A stretch of 32,473 nucleotides of DNA from Rhodobacteraceae bacterium EL53 (GCA_900313015.1 OMPR01000003.1:1-32473); one strand, 5' to 3'; counted from the first letter of the stretch, positions 7,110-15,649 are shown. Numbers and translations are program-made. The notes: a model not told the origin generated them from the sequence alone.

Positions 7110-9938
7110 CTAGAGAGACAGATCCCAAATCCTGACATCCTGATCGTTGAAGCGAAAATACTCTACATCAATCAAACTGTCGGTGCCATCAGGACCCGTG
7201 GCGGTCACGGTTGTCGCGCTTGTACGCGTCAGGGTGTAATCGGCGTAATCCCCATTAAACAGGGCATAGTCTGATCCATCACCACCATCGATCGTGTCGT
7301 TGCCCGCGCCGCCCTTTAACTGATCTATCCCACCGTAGCCGAACAGAAAATCATCACCGTCAAGACCGGACAGTTGATTGCGTCCGGAATTGCCGCCCAG
7401 TCGGTCATCAAAGTGTGAGCCGATCAGGTTCTCGATTTCGAAATAAAGATCCCGTGCGGCATCCCCGGTGATGCCGCGTCCGGTTTCAGCTCCTTTTACG
7501 GTGGCACCATTGCTTAGTGAAGCCGAGATGCCAGCGCTGGAACGGTAATAGGTCACGGTATCTATTCCGGCGCCACCAAAGTAGCGTTCACGCCCCCCGG
7601 TCGAGCCGACAAACCAGTCATAGCCGCCCAGACCTCGGAAATCATTCGACTCGCCATCACCGAAAAAGACATCTTGCCAGCTGGACCCTGTGATCCGCTC
7701 GATACTTATGTAGGTATGTCCTGCGGCCAGACGGGTGTTGTTGTTCGTGTTGTCTAGATCCACCACCACCCCGGCGACTGAACTGGACCCCGGTGGTGCG
7801 CCAGACCCAAAGACGGACCCGACAATTGCCGCCCCTGATCCCATCCATTCCACATAAGACACCATGTCTTTTCCAGTGCCGCCATCCAATGTGTCCTGCC
7901 CCGAGGTGGCGGTAAACCAATCATAATCCCCCAGCCCACGCAGCTGATCATCCCCGTCACTGCCCTTCATGCGGTCTGCGAAAATGGTTCCGGTGACCCG
8001 CTCAATATTGACCAGCTCATAGGTGTTTTCCGGCGATGTGCTGGCTGTGCCCGCAGCAAGATCCAGTTCTAGCAAGTATTGCACATTGGTGCGTCCTGGT
8101 CGGTCCGGTAAATCGACAAAGCTCACCATATCCCGGCCTGATCCCCCGTTTATGGTGTCTTGCCCCTCGCCTGGAATGATCCAGTCATTGCCTCCGCGTC
8201 CTCGAAGCAAGTCATTGCCCGGGCCGCCGTTCAAGGTGTTGCCGTTGTCATCCCCACTGAGCGAGTCCCCATAGTGCGAGCCGACAAGCGACTCTATATT
8301 GCTCAGTTCATCGCCCGCCGCATCTCCGGTATTCTTGCTGCTGTCCAGCAGGTCGACCGTCACACTTTGAGTTGCGGCGGCATAGGTCATGGTATCAACA
8401 CCACCCGCCCCGTCGATGGAATCCTCTCCTTCTGTCCAGATAAATGTGTCACTCTCCGGGCTTCCGATTTGAGGCAGGCGCTCTGGGATCACGACATGAC
8501 TGTCGTTAAACAGTAGCCGTTCCTCCAAATCTGCAGCGCTCAACCGTGCCCCGTTGTGACTGTGTACGGTCAAGACCTCCTTGTCCCACCGCAGCACGGC
8601 CCCCGTAGCAGAGGTGCTGACTGAAATGTCACTCAGCCCGCTCAGCGCAGTAAAACTGGACAGGTCAATCCGGTCTTCGGTCACATTGAAATCCCGGATG
8701 ATATCGCCTTGTTCATCGGGCCTCAGAACAAACAGATCAGCCCCGGATCCTCCGCGCAAGGAATCGCGGCCGCCACCGTCGATCAAGATATCATCACCTG
8801 CCCCGGCCTGAACTTGCCCGTCCCCCTCTGGGGCTGTCAGGATATCCCGTCCATCCGTGCCGGTACTACGGGTTGCGGTGACTCCGATTGGACCAAGATC
8901 CAGATGCAACCGAGTTAATCCGGCGTCCCCAGCTGAGAGTGCGAAGAGCTCGATTTGATCCCCTACCTGAGCGAATTGCAATTGGCGCACCCCGTCCAAA
9001 GCGGTCAAAATGCCATCGATCTGAGTATCCAGAAGCACCAGCCGCCCATTAGGTAGAAGTTGAAATAGACTCACCCCGCCATCATTGCCTGCCACCGCCA
9101 CGAACACCTGACCATCCAATGTGATCGTGTCCAGCGCAGAAGCCCCAGCAAAACGCGTTTCAAGAGTGTCGATGGCCTGATCAATAAAGCGCATCTCACC
9201 GGCGGCTAATAATTCGATAACGGTCAGAGAGGAACTGCCAAACGAGGTGATCAAGGCAAAGGTCTGCCCGCCCAATTCCACCACCTCAAGCGCGCTCGGG
9301 CGATCAACTGGCAACAGTTCATCAATCCCGAAACTATCCCGAGCTTGCAGTTGACCGTTAGAGCGGAGTTCCAGCAAGCTCACCCCATTGTCGAAAGCCG
9401 AAATAGCCACCACAAACGGCTTGCCACCCAAGGTGACACCGGCCATGTCCGTTACTCCTTTGAGATAGGTTGATCTGCTGTCGCCCCGCGTTGAAATCAG
9501 TGTTGGGACATCATCTTCGTTTAATTCATAGATTCCAATTCCAGAGCCTGTTGAACGGGCCGCAAACAAATAACTTTTCCCAAAGGCGGTCTGTTGATGC
9601 AGGACCATCAGATCCCCCACAAACCCGCTTTCATCCAGATACGCATGCGCACTGGTTTCGCTCCCGATCAGGTGCTGGATCGTGGTTTTGTCCAGCCCAT
9701 GGGTGATCCCATCGACTGTAATGTTGACCTGCGTACTGCTGCGCCCAGTGTTTTCAACCTGCGCTCCGTCTGGCGATAATATTGCGGGGCTGAGATTCCA
9801 TTCAGCCCGCGTTTCAGTTGCCGGATCATGAACCAGAAGTCGCAGTGTATCCCCCCCGGGTACAGCTAATCGCGATACTTGACTCAAGATTGGCATATTT
9901 GCAGTCCAGATGGTCTGGACGAACGACAAAATTCCCAT
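7110..9938 (-). CDS. Beta-propeller plus RTX (hemolysin-type calcium-binding) exoprotein
   Basis: This 942-residue protein has no signal peptide. Residues ~100-345 are repeated blades ('FGKSYLFAAR', 'GGKPFVVAIS', 'GGQTFALITS', 'DGQVFVAVAG', each followed by 'GVSLLEL'-type strands), consistent with a beta-propeller. RTX nonapeptide blocks of the GGxGxDxL type follow at ~361-400, ~579-610 and ~850-893. Between them are linkers such as 'ELSNIESLVGSHYGDSL' and a repeated 'LRGLGDYDWF' motif. The C-terminal ~50 residues ('ALFNGDYADYTLTRTSATTV') form the terminal module frequent in type I secretion substrates. Such proteins are exported by an ABC/membrane-fusion/TolC system and fold on binding calcium outside the cell. 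The ATG at 9938 has only a weak GTGGGA box, which lies inside a hairpin loop. Met15 (9896) is a poorer alternative. The gene lies 156 bp downstream of the sulfotransferase on the same strand, so it could be the operon's last gene or have its own promoter. Confidence 0.85.
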   Translation of the reverse strand: MGILSFVQTIWTANMPILSQVSRLAVPGGDTLRLLVHDPATETRAEWNLSPAILSPDGAQVENTGRSSTQVNITVDGITHGLDKTTIQHLIGSETSAHAYLDESGFVGDLMVLHQQTAFGKSYLFAARSTGSGIGIYELNEDDVPTLISTRGDSRSTYLKGVTDMAGVTLGGKPFVVAISAFDNGVSLLELRSNGQLQARDSFGIDELLPVDRPSALEVVELGGQTFALITSFGSSSLTVIELLAAGEMRFIDQAIDTLETRFAGASALDTITLDGQVFVAVAGNDGGVSLFQLLPNGRLVLLDTQIDGILTALDGVRQLQFAQVGDQIELFALSAGDAGLTRLHLDLGPIGVTATRSTGTDGRDILTAPEGDGQVQAGAGDDILIDGGGRDSLRGGSGADLFVLRPDEQGDIIRDFNVTEDRIDLSSFTALSGLSDISVSTSATGAVLRWDKEVLTVHSHNGARLSAADLEERLLFNDSHVVIPERLPQIGSPESDTFIWTEGEDSIDGAGGVDTMTYAAATQSVTVDLLDSSKNTGDAAGDELSNIESLVGSHYGDSLSGDDNGNTLNGGPGNDLLRGRGGNDWIIPGEGQDTINGGSGRDMVSFVDLPDRPGRTNVQYLLELDLAAGTASTSPENTYELVNIERVTGTIFADRMKGSDGDDQLRGLGDYDWFTATSGQDTLDGGTGKDMVSYVEWMGSGAAIVGSVFGSGAPPGSSSVAGVVVDLDNTNNNTRLAAGHTYISIERITGSSWQDVFFGDGESNDFRGLGGYDWFVGSTGGRERYFGGAGIDTVTYYRSSAGISASLSNGATVKGAETGRGITGDAARDLYFEIENLIGSHFDDRLGGNSGRNQLSGLDGDDFLFGYGGIDQLKGGAGNDTIDGGDGSDYALFNGDYADYTLTRTSATTVTATGPDGTDSLIDVEYFRFNDQDVRIWDLSL

Positions 9939-9940
9939 TT

Positions 9941-9958
9941 CACAGTCCCACTACTGTG
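9941..9958 (-). promoter_or_regulatory. Inverted repeat enclosing the RTX gene ribosome-binding site
   Basis: CACAGT-N6-ACTGTG is a perfect 6-bp inverted repeat. On the minus strand the loop contains the only Shine-Dalgarno-like bases (GTGGGA), and the start codon (9938) follows two bases after the stem. The geometry would place the ribosome-binding site in a hairpin loop. It could equally be a protein-binding palindrome. Confidence 0.4.
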
Positions 9959-10094
9959 CTCCCACGCACAGCTGTAGAATTGTTAAAAGAGATTAACGCG
10001 CCCTTTGCCGAAAGCGGCGAAAGCAAGGCATACTGGTTGCATTCTATTAAAGTGGGTTAAGACATATGACCCTCGACAACGGCGCAGGATCTGC

Positions 10095-11135
10095 TCAGCC
10101 CAGTCGCCAACGCTTGCGTAAACGTTCCAGAAACGAAACCTCCTGGGCGCGTTCATTATAGAGCAATGCCGCGATTTCGGCCCAATGTGCTTGAGTAACG
10201 TCATCCCGGAACATCATGCCTTTGGGGACGCTGCCTTCGGCAAAGGAAAATCCTGGCTGCGTGCTCTGTACTCGGGCGACCAAGGCTGCATTTCCGGGGC
10301 CAAAACGGCTTTGGAATTTCTGATATTCATAACGTGCCAACAGACTGGTGGGTTGGCCCTCTTCTAATCCCAAGGCTTGGTGGACAAGACGGATTAGTTT
10401 CTCAGAGGGCTGCTGTTGACCACGGGTGATCTGTGTGGCCACCCAATAGGTTAGGGGGGCTGGTGATGTGTTGACACTCTCGGGCGGGGGGGGGGTTAAT
10501 TGTGACACATCCAGCCCAGCATCCAAAAGATCTAGAAATGTCTGCCCGATCCCCCCGGGGGAACGGCTTGCCTGATGATAATCGACCAGTTTGATTTGAC
10601 TGGGAGAGAAGTGGCCCAATAACGTTTCGTGGACACTGGCATGGTCCAGCCGAACATCCTCAATCTGGCGCCGCTCAAAAGCCTTTCGCACGAACCGGTG
10701 AATGGGGCGTGGTGACTTGAATTTAGCGGCTTGCAGCCAGATCGACTGCGCAAGATCAGCCTGTTGCCGCAGGGAATAAACCAGGCAGATGCTTTCAAAG
10801 GCGGACAGGCGGCTGGCCAGATCGGCCAGATCAATCCGGCTGCGGCCCCAATGGGAAAACAGCTCGGATGAGAGAAATAGCGTACCCGGTGCTCGGGCAT
10901 AGCGATCCGTGAGGGTCTGCCACAGAGCTTGCGCGCCTCCTGCTTGTTGGGCGCTTGCCACGGCATCGGGCACATCCAACCACAGAGCCGCCAATCCATG
11001 TTGCGCATAGCCATCGCCACAGGGTGGATAAATCACTCCAGCTTGTGCCAGTTGGGCCCGGTTCAAGTGACACAGGGTTTGCAGATAGGTTGTGCCGGTT
11101 TTGTAGGTTCCGATGTGAAGGACAACTCTGGCCAT
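10095..11135 (-). CDS. Sulfotransferase-family protein
   Basis: This 346-residue protein begins with the PAPS-binding loop of sulfotransferases ('VLHIGTYKTGTTYLQ', residues 5-19, with the conserved Lys12-Thr13-Gly14-Thr15). It then has 'LFLSSELFSHWG' (86-97) and a 3'-phosphate-binding-type segment 'LVYSLRQQADLAQSIW' (118-133). Length fits the family. The reaction would be transfer of sulfate from PAPS to a hydroxyl or amine, here plausibly on the surface glycan. The gene starts 21 bp after the RgpF-like gene, which itself starts 20 bp after kpsM, so the three form an operon. The ribosome-binding site is weak. Oddity: the coding strand carries ten consecutive C (10486-10495) at about residue 214, encoding a Pro-rich 'LTPPPPES' stretch. 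A one-base slip there would remove the C-terminal third. The acceptor is unknown. Confidence 0.8.
   Translation of the reverse strand: MARVVLHIGTYKTGTTYLQTLCHLNRAQLAQAGVIYPPCGDGYAQHGLAALWLDVPDAVASAQQAGGAQALWQTLTDRYARAPGTLFLSSELFSHWGRSRIDLADLASRLSAFESICLVYSLRQQADLAQSIWLQAAKFKSPRPIHRFVRKAFERRQIEDVRLDHASVHETLLGHFSPSQIKLVDYHQASRSPGGIGQTFLDLLDAGLDVSQLTPPPPESVNTSPAPLTYWVATQITRGQQQPSEKLIRLVHQALGLEEGQPTSLLARYEYQKFQSRFGPGNAALVARVQSTQPGFSFAEGSVPKGMMFRDDVTQAHWAEIAALLYNERAQEVSFLERLRKRWRLG
10486..10495. repeat. Ten-base G homopolymer (C10 on coding strand) inside sulfotransferase gene
   Basis: Ten consecutive G on the plus strand lie inside the sulfotransferase reading frame, codons ~214-217. It is the longest G/C run I found in the window; most others are 7 or shorter. 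The frame is intact at this length. Runs of this size are classical slippage sites in phase-variable surface genes of other bacteria. Variation here is not shown. Confidence 0.7.
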
Positions 11136-11156
11136 GGTCGTGATCTCTGTCCCTGC

Positions 11157-12302
11157 TCAGCTCTGGGTTTCTGGTCTGGGTGCAAGTTCTGCATCCAGCT
11201 GATGTGTTTCACGAATGCCCAATCCGGTTGCGATAGCCAGACATCCCAGTACCCGTTCCATCGCGTGAGCGGTGGTGCCATCTACCAAGGCCTGTTCTGG
11301 TTCGAAATCTTGTGCCGTCAGCTTCAGCGCTTGGATTTGGGTCAGCAGCGCTGGTTTTATCCAATAAATTGACCCCGCCGGAAAAGCGAGGTTTGCCCCC
11401 CAATTGCGCTGCCCGATCCGATCCAACAATGTCTCGGCTCGGGGTTGATTAGGCCCCCACCAGATGTCGCCCTGATACAGCTGATGATCCGCAGTCCAGA
11501 TCCCTAACTGTGTCTGATCCAGAAAGGTCTGTAACCGAACCTGAGTGTGATCAGGATCACCCAGAACCCCGGCCAACAGGGTCTGACGCCAGGCATCTCC
11601 ATCTGCAAGATGGGGCGATTTCTTACTGTGCAACTTGCAAACTGCGCGATAAGGCGTCAGCAGACCAGCGTTAATCAGATGGACAAATGGCAGGATATCG
11701 CGCCCATGATTGGGCAATGCCCAAACCTGCGCTCGGGGAAACGTGGCCTCGATTTCTTGGCGTACAGGCGCACAATCAGTTTCAGACCCAGTCAGGGTGA
11801 CATAAAGATCAAAATCAAAGTGTTGGCGGCGCAATGCAGTGGCAAACTCGGGCCACATCTCGTGATAGTAGAGATGCACCACCACAGCCACCGGAGCGCG
11901 TGGGTTGGGTGCATCCGTCGCGCCAATCGCGGGTAACGGAGGGCCGTCATACCCCCGCTGATCGGGCGACACCAGCACCTGGCGTGCCTCCTGCTTGCCG
12001 ATTTCGATGTAGTGCTGCAATGGACGCACACCGCGTGCCATCAGATCCGGATTATGAAACAGATAGGCCCGCGGAGCGAAATGCGGGTTTGGGCTTAGCC
12101 CCAGGGCCTCGCCGAAGAGCACATAATGACGTTCGGGTGCACGGCGGAACAGCCAGCGCAGGCGCGGGTTGGATGCGATGTAAAAAGCTGGGTCGAACTG
12201 CGGGCTGGATCGCAACATACGTGCATAGCGGCGCTCATCTTGGGCAGGCCAAACAAAGCGCCACAGCGTTTGCATCCGTCGGAAGATGGGGTGCCGCCTC
12301 AC
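11157..12302 (-). CDS. RgpF-like (rhamnan synthesis protein F family) glycan biosynthesis protein
   Basis: The product has 381 residues and starts at a GTG (12302) 5 nt after a strong GAGGAGG box (12308-12314). Residues ~35-108 contain two copies of a short motif known from Rhodobacterales glycosyltransferases: 'FDPAFYIASNPRL...HYVLFGEALGLSPNPHF' and 'YLFHNPDLMARGVRPLQHYI'. From ~138 on it matches the RgpF family: 'VVHLYYHEMWPEF' (141-153), 'FDLYVTLTG' (164-172), 'PNHGRDILPFVHLI' (197-210), 'CKLHSKKSPHL' (222-232), 'DAWRQTLLAGVLG' (236-248), then 'GIWTADHQLY' and 'FPAGSIYWIKPALL'. The family takes part in assembling rhamnose-containing or related cell-surface polysaccharides; the exact reaction is not settled. 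It is the middle gene of the kpsM-rgpF-sulfotransferase operon and acts in the cytoplasm or at the membrane. Confidence 0.85.
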   Translation of the reverse strand: MRRHPIFRRMQTLWRFVWPAQDERRYARMLRSSPQFDPAFYIASNPRLRWLFRRAPERHYVLFGEALGLSPNPHFAPRAYLFHNPDLMARGVRPLQHYIEIGKQEARQVLVSPDQRGYDGPPLPAIGATDAPNPRAPVAVVVHLYYHEMWPEFATALRRQHFDFDLYVTLTGSETDCAPVRQEIEATFPRAQVWALPNHGRDILPFVHLINAGLLTPYRAVCKLHSKKSPHLADGDAWRQTLLAGVLGDPDHTQVRLQTFLDQTQLGIWTADHQLYQGDIWWGPNQPRAETLLDRIGQRNWGANLAFPAGSIYWIKPALLTQIQALKLTAQDFEPEQALVDGTTAHAMERVLGCLAIATGLGIRETHQLDAELAPRPETQS

Positions 12303-12322
12303 GCGCGCCTCCTCTGGTCCGC

Positions 12323-13120
12323 TTACAGTAATGCGATGTCTTTGTGATACCGGATCAGCAACAGCAGTCCAAAGATTGCCAGAATGATTGAGATCATAAA
12401 GACGTAAAGGGGACTGACATAAACCGCATCATAGGTGGCATAGAACCCTTTGCGCATCTGGCTGGTGATATGTGGGAGGGGGTTCAGCATAAAGTATTCC
12501 CGGAACCGTTCTGGCACGTTCTCGGGAATAAAGAAGATTCCCGCCAGAATGAACATCGGCCGGTTTGCCACCGCCCAAAGTCGTGCCCAAAGCGTAAAAC
12601 GGGTCGACAGATAGCAATTCAACAATCCAACCCCAAGCGTCAGTGAAGCCAACATGGCCACAGCCAGCATGATCGCTGACCAATCAAAGATCGGATTGAG
12701 CTGGTAGAGCACAATGATGCCAGTCATCACGATGACCATCACTAAAAAGTGGGTCAATGCATTTAAGAAAAACCGGGCGAGTAGCGCATCCATGAAGGTC
12801 ACGGCCGGATAGGCCAGAAATGGTTTCGAATAGCGGATAGAGGCGGCCAACAAATTGCTGATCGTCATGTAAAACAGGAAAGGGAGCAGCCCAGTGGCAT
12901 AAAAATAGGGAAAATTAGTCCCCAGACTGGGCGCGCGCAAGATCAGGCTGAACACTGCGCTCAGCAGAGCGATTCCTGCAACGGGTTCAAGAATAGCCCA
13001 CGCATAGCCGCCTGGCGACGTGCCGTAAGAGGATACCATCTCGCGCAACATCAGAGCCGAAACTGACCTGAAAGTTCGGAAACGGCGGGACTTGGGTGCC
13101 TGGGCTGTGGGAAATGCCAT
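12323..13120 (-). CDS. kpsM: Capsule polysaccharide ABC transporter permease (KpsM/CtrC family)
   Basis: This 265-residue ABC-2 type permease has about six membrane segments: ~45-62, ~72-93, ~118-139, ~148-168, ~187-198 and ~236-256. The N-terminal 'SALMLREMVSSYGTSPGGYAW' region (near 21-41) and the C-terminal 'LNPLPHITSQMRKGFY' (212-227) are hallmarks of KpsM/BexB/CtrC proteins. Two copies would form the inner-membrane channel that passes a lipid-linked capsule chain to KpsE, powered by KpsT. Length matches the family (~258-265). The gene is first in the minus-strand operon and divergent from kpsE by 94 bp, so the exporter is split across two transcription units that may share a control region. 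The ATG at 13120 lacks a strong ribosome-binding site. Confidence 0.93.
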   Translation of the reverse strand: MAFPTAQAPKSRRFRTFRSVSALMLREMVSSYGTSPGGYAWAILEPVAGIALLSAVFSLILRAPSLGTNFPYFYATGLLPFLFYMTISNLLAASIRYSKPFLAYPAVTFMDALLARFFLNALTHFLVMVIVMTGIIVLYQLNPIFDWSAIMLAVAMLASLTLGVGLLNCYLSTRFTLWARLWAVANRPMFILAGIFFIPENVPERFREYFMLNPLPHITSQMRKGFYATYDAVYVSPLYVFMISIILAIFGLLLLIRYHKDIALL

Positions 13121-13214
13121 GGTTTGTAGGCTTTCAATAAAACTGGATTAAGTTGGTCTCTGCCGGTAAAGCAAGGTAAAGATTTTAATAGACAATTGAA
13201 AGATCGGAATACAC
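13121..13214. promoter_or_regulatory. Shared divergent promoter region of kpsM and kpsE
   Basis: This 94-bp gap between the two divergent start codons must carry at least the local initiation signals for both transcription units. It is AT-rich next to kpsE (about 13175-13200). I do not see unambiguous -35/-10 pairs or a clear operator palindrome. Confidence 0.4.
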
Positions 13215-14978
13215 GTGGCTGACACATCGTCATCTGTAAAAATTCTTCAGCCATCGTCTTCTGGAGAGATGGCAGAGACCGCCAGAGAGCCTCAGACCGG
13301 TACTGGGCCGGAGTTGAACGGTAACTTGATTGCCGACTCCAAGTGCGTCGATAGATCTCAGTGGGTGGCCAGCTCCGGTGCCAAACTCTCGATCAAGACG
13401 CACGAGCAGTCGGGAACTGATTCAGACACCACGCTCCGGGTTACGTTTGATTCCATAGGCAATGGTGGGCTTTACAGCAAAGCCATCACTGCTTCTGGGC
13501 TGAAAAACCGCAAATACGAAGTCAGTTTTAAAGCACGCGGCAGCCATTCCGGCATCCGCCTTTTTTATCAAATGTCCAGCCGGACTGCCGACGCCGACCT
13601 CAAACTCCACCCCTATACCAATAGCCAGATCACCGCATCCTTTACAGAGATAAGTGATGTTCTCGAATTGGAGGACGCCGACGTCTATACCTTCGCGCTT
13701 CGGATCTTTGTGCGCTCTTCGGGTGCAAATCGCTGGTTCGAAATTACGGATGTTGAACTGCGCGATGTTACCGATGATCTTGCTGCTGAGGATCAAGCGG
13801 ATACCAATATGTCCACCCTTCGCAGGCAGCCGCAAGCCGCATCCATCGTCGAAGTGGCACCAGCTGCACGCCCGGCCAGTATGCAAGCCCGGCACTGGCT
13901 CATGCTGTTCAGTTTTATTTTTGCGGTGATCCTCCCCACTGCGATTTCGGGGTATTACCTCTACGGCTATGCCAATGATCAATATGCGTCCAAGGTCGGA
14001 TTTACTGTGCGCAAAGAAGAAACCGGATCGGGATTTGAGATGTTGGGCGGGTTGACCAATATCTCTGGCGCCAGTTCATCGGATACGGATATCCTCTATC
14101 ACTTCATTCAGAGTCAGGAATTGGTTCAGGCGGTGGACACCGAACTGGATCTGCAAAAGTTGTACACTAAGCCGGAAAATGACCCGATCTTTAGCCTGAA
14201 ACCAGATGCCACCATCGAAGAGTTGGTGGATTACTGGTTGCGGATGGTGCGTATTGTTTATGATCCGGGTACTGGTCTGATTGAGGTCGAAACTCGTTCG
14301 TTCTCGGCGCAAGATTCCCAAAACATCGCCGCAGCCATTTTCCGCCGCTCCAGCGCTATGATCAACGAATTGTCGGCCATCGCCCGGGCCGACCTGACTC
14401 GCTATGCCAAAGAAGAATTGGATCAGGCCGTCGTGCGGTTGAAAGAAGCGCGTCAGGCCATGACCTTGTTCCGCAACGAGACCCAGATCGTGGATCCCGG
14501 CGCCGACATTCAAGGGCAGATGGGCTTGTTGAATTCATTGCAGGCGCAGATGGCCGAAACCTTGATTGAGCAGGATCTGTTGCGTGAAACTGCGCGGACC
14601 AATGACCCACGACTGGAACAGGCTCGGCTCAAGGTCGAAGTGATCCGCAAGCGCATCAGTGAAGAGCGGCGCAAACTGGGGGTCAGTGGCGAGGGCGACA
14701 CCCGCGTGTTTGCCGATCTGGTCGGTGAATACGAGAGCCTGCTTGTAGATCGCGAGTTTGCTGAAAAGACCTATTTGTCTGCATTGCTGGCCTATGACAC
14801 CGCGGTGGCCGAGGCCCGTCGCCAAAGCCGTTATCTGGCGGCTTATGTGCGCCCGACTCTTGCCGAAACCCCACTCTATCCGCAACGTGAAATCCTGCTG
14901 GCCCTGACTTTGATCATTCTGTTTGGGATCTGGTCTATTGTGACTTTGGTTTATTACAGCCTGAAAGACCGCCGCTAA
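13215..14978 (+). CDS. kpsE: KpsE/CtrB-type capsule export protein with N-terminal CBM-like extension
   Basis: The protein has 587 residues. Residues ~225-587 are a standard KpsE/BexC/CtrB polysaccharide co-polymerase: TM1 ~227-250 ('WLMLFSFIFAVILPTAISGY'), a periplasmic region beginning 'YASKVGFTVRKEE' (257-269), a long coiled-coil (~385-490), and TM2 ~559-582 after 'ETPLYPQREI' (551-560). It links the KpsM/KpsT pump to the outer-membrane polysaccharide exporter. The unusual part is residues 1-224. Residues ~35-186 read like a CBM4_9-type jelly roll: 'NLIADSKCVDRSQW', 'GLYSKAITASGL', 'KYEVSFKARGSHSGI', 'FTEISDVLEL', 'WFEITDVELRDV'. By KpsE topology this domain would be cytoplasmic. The GTG start (13215) has only a weak CGGA box; a shorter form starting inside the extension cannot be excluded, but the whole extension has coding character. 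kpsT follows 3 nt after the stop. Confidence 0.88.
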   Translation: MADTSSSVKILQPSSSGEMAETAREPQTGTGPELNGNLIADSKCVDRSQWVASSGAKLSIKTHEQSGTDSDTTLRVTFDSIGNGGLYSKAITASGLKNRKYEVSFKARGSHSGIRLFYQMSSRTADADLKLHPYTNSQITASFTEISDVLELEDADVYTFALRIFVRSSGANRWFEITDVELRDVTDDLAAEDQADTNMSTLRRQPQAASIVEVAPAARPASMQARHWLMLFSFIFAVILPTAISGYYLYGYANDQYASKVGFTVRKEETGSGFEMLGGLTNISGASSSDTDILYHFIQSQELVQAVDTELDLQKLYTKPENDPIFSLKPDATIEELVDYWLRMVRIVYDPGTGLIEVETRSFSAQDSQNIAAAIFRRSSAMINELSAIARADLTRYAKEELDQAVVRLKEARQAMTLFRNETQIVDPGADIQGQMGLLNSLQAQMAETLIEQDLLRETARTNDPRLEQARLKVEVIRKRISEERRKLGVSGEGDTRVFADLVGEYESLLVDREFAEKTYLSALLAYDTAVAEARRQSRYLAAYVRPTLAETPLYPQREILLALTLIILFGIWSIVTLVYYSLKDRR

Positions 14979-14981
14979 ACC

Positions 14982-15644
14982 ATGAGCGTACATCTGGAGA
15001 ACGTCTGCAAAACCTTTCGCCTGCAAGGGGCGAGCAAGACTATTGCGCATAACATCACGCTGGATATCCCCCAAGGGCGCTCTATTGCACTGCTTGGGCG
15101 CAATGGAACCGGGAAATCCAGCCTCCTCCAGATGATTGCTGGGGCCATTCAACCAGATTCAGGAGAGATCGTTTCCCAGGGCAGCGTGTCTTGGCCTGTC
15201 GGATTTCAAGGCAGTTTCCATCGCGACTTAACGGGTGCACAGAACGCTAAGTTTCTAGCTCGGGTCTATGGGGTGGAGACCCGCGAATTGTTGGATTTTG
15301 TTGCCGATTTCGCCGAGCTTGGAGCGCATTTTCATCAACCGGTGCGCACCTACTCCTCGGGTATGCGATCACGGCTGGGGTTTGCCTGCTCGATGGGCAT
15401 TCATTTCGACGTTTACCTCGTCGATGAGGTGACTGCAGTGGGAGATGCGGCGTTTAAACGAAAAAGCGAAGCGCTGTTCATGAACCGACTGCAAAGCAGT
15501 GGTGCTCTGTTTGTCTCGCACTCGATGCCATCTATTCGGCGAGTCTGTGATGCAGGTGCGGTACTGGAAAACGGGCGGCTTCAGTTTTTTGATGACGTGG
15601 AAGAGGCCATTAACCGGCATGAACGAAACATGCTGGTGCGTTAA
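14982..15644 (+). CDS. kpsT: Capsule polysaccharide ABC transporter ATPase (KpsT/CtrD family)
   Basis: This 220-residue ABC ATPase has a Walker A 'GRNGTGKSS' (39-47), the signature 'YSSGMRSRLGF' (124-134), a Walker B with KpsT-typical continuation 'VYLVDEVTAVGDAAF' (144-158), and an H-loop His180 in 'LFVSHSM'. The length equals that of KpsT/CtrD/BexA, so it lacks the C-terminal glycan-binding domain found in Wzt-type O-antigen exporters. It energises export through KpsM at the inner membrane. The ATG lies 3 nt downstream of the kpsE stop, so the two are translationally coupled. The gene ends 82 bp before the end of a convergent RTX gene. Confidence 0.93.
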   Translation: MSVHLENVCKTFRLQGASKTIAHNITLDIPQGRSIALLGRNGTGKSSLLQMIAGAIQPDSGEIVSQGSVSWPVGFQGSFHRDLTGAQNAKFLARVYGVETRELLDFVADFAELGAHFHQPVRTYSSGMRSRLGFACSMGIHFDVYLVDEVTAVGDAAFKRKSEALFMNRLQSSGALFVSHSMPSIRRVCDAGAVLENGRLQFFDDVEEAINRHERNMLVR

Positions 15645-15649
15645 ACAAG

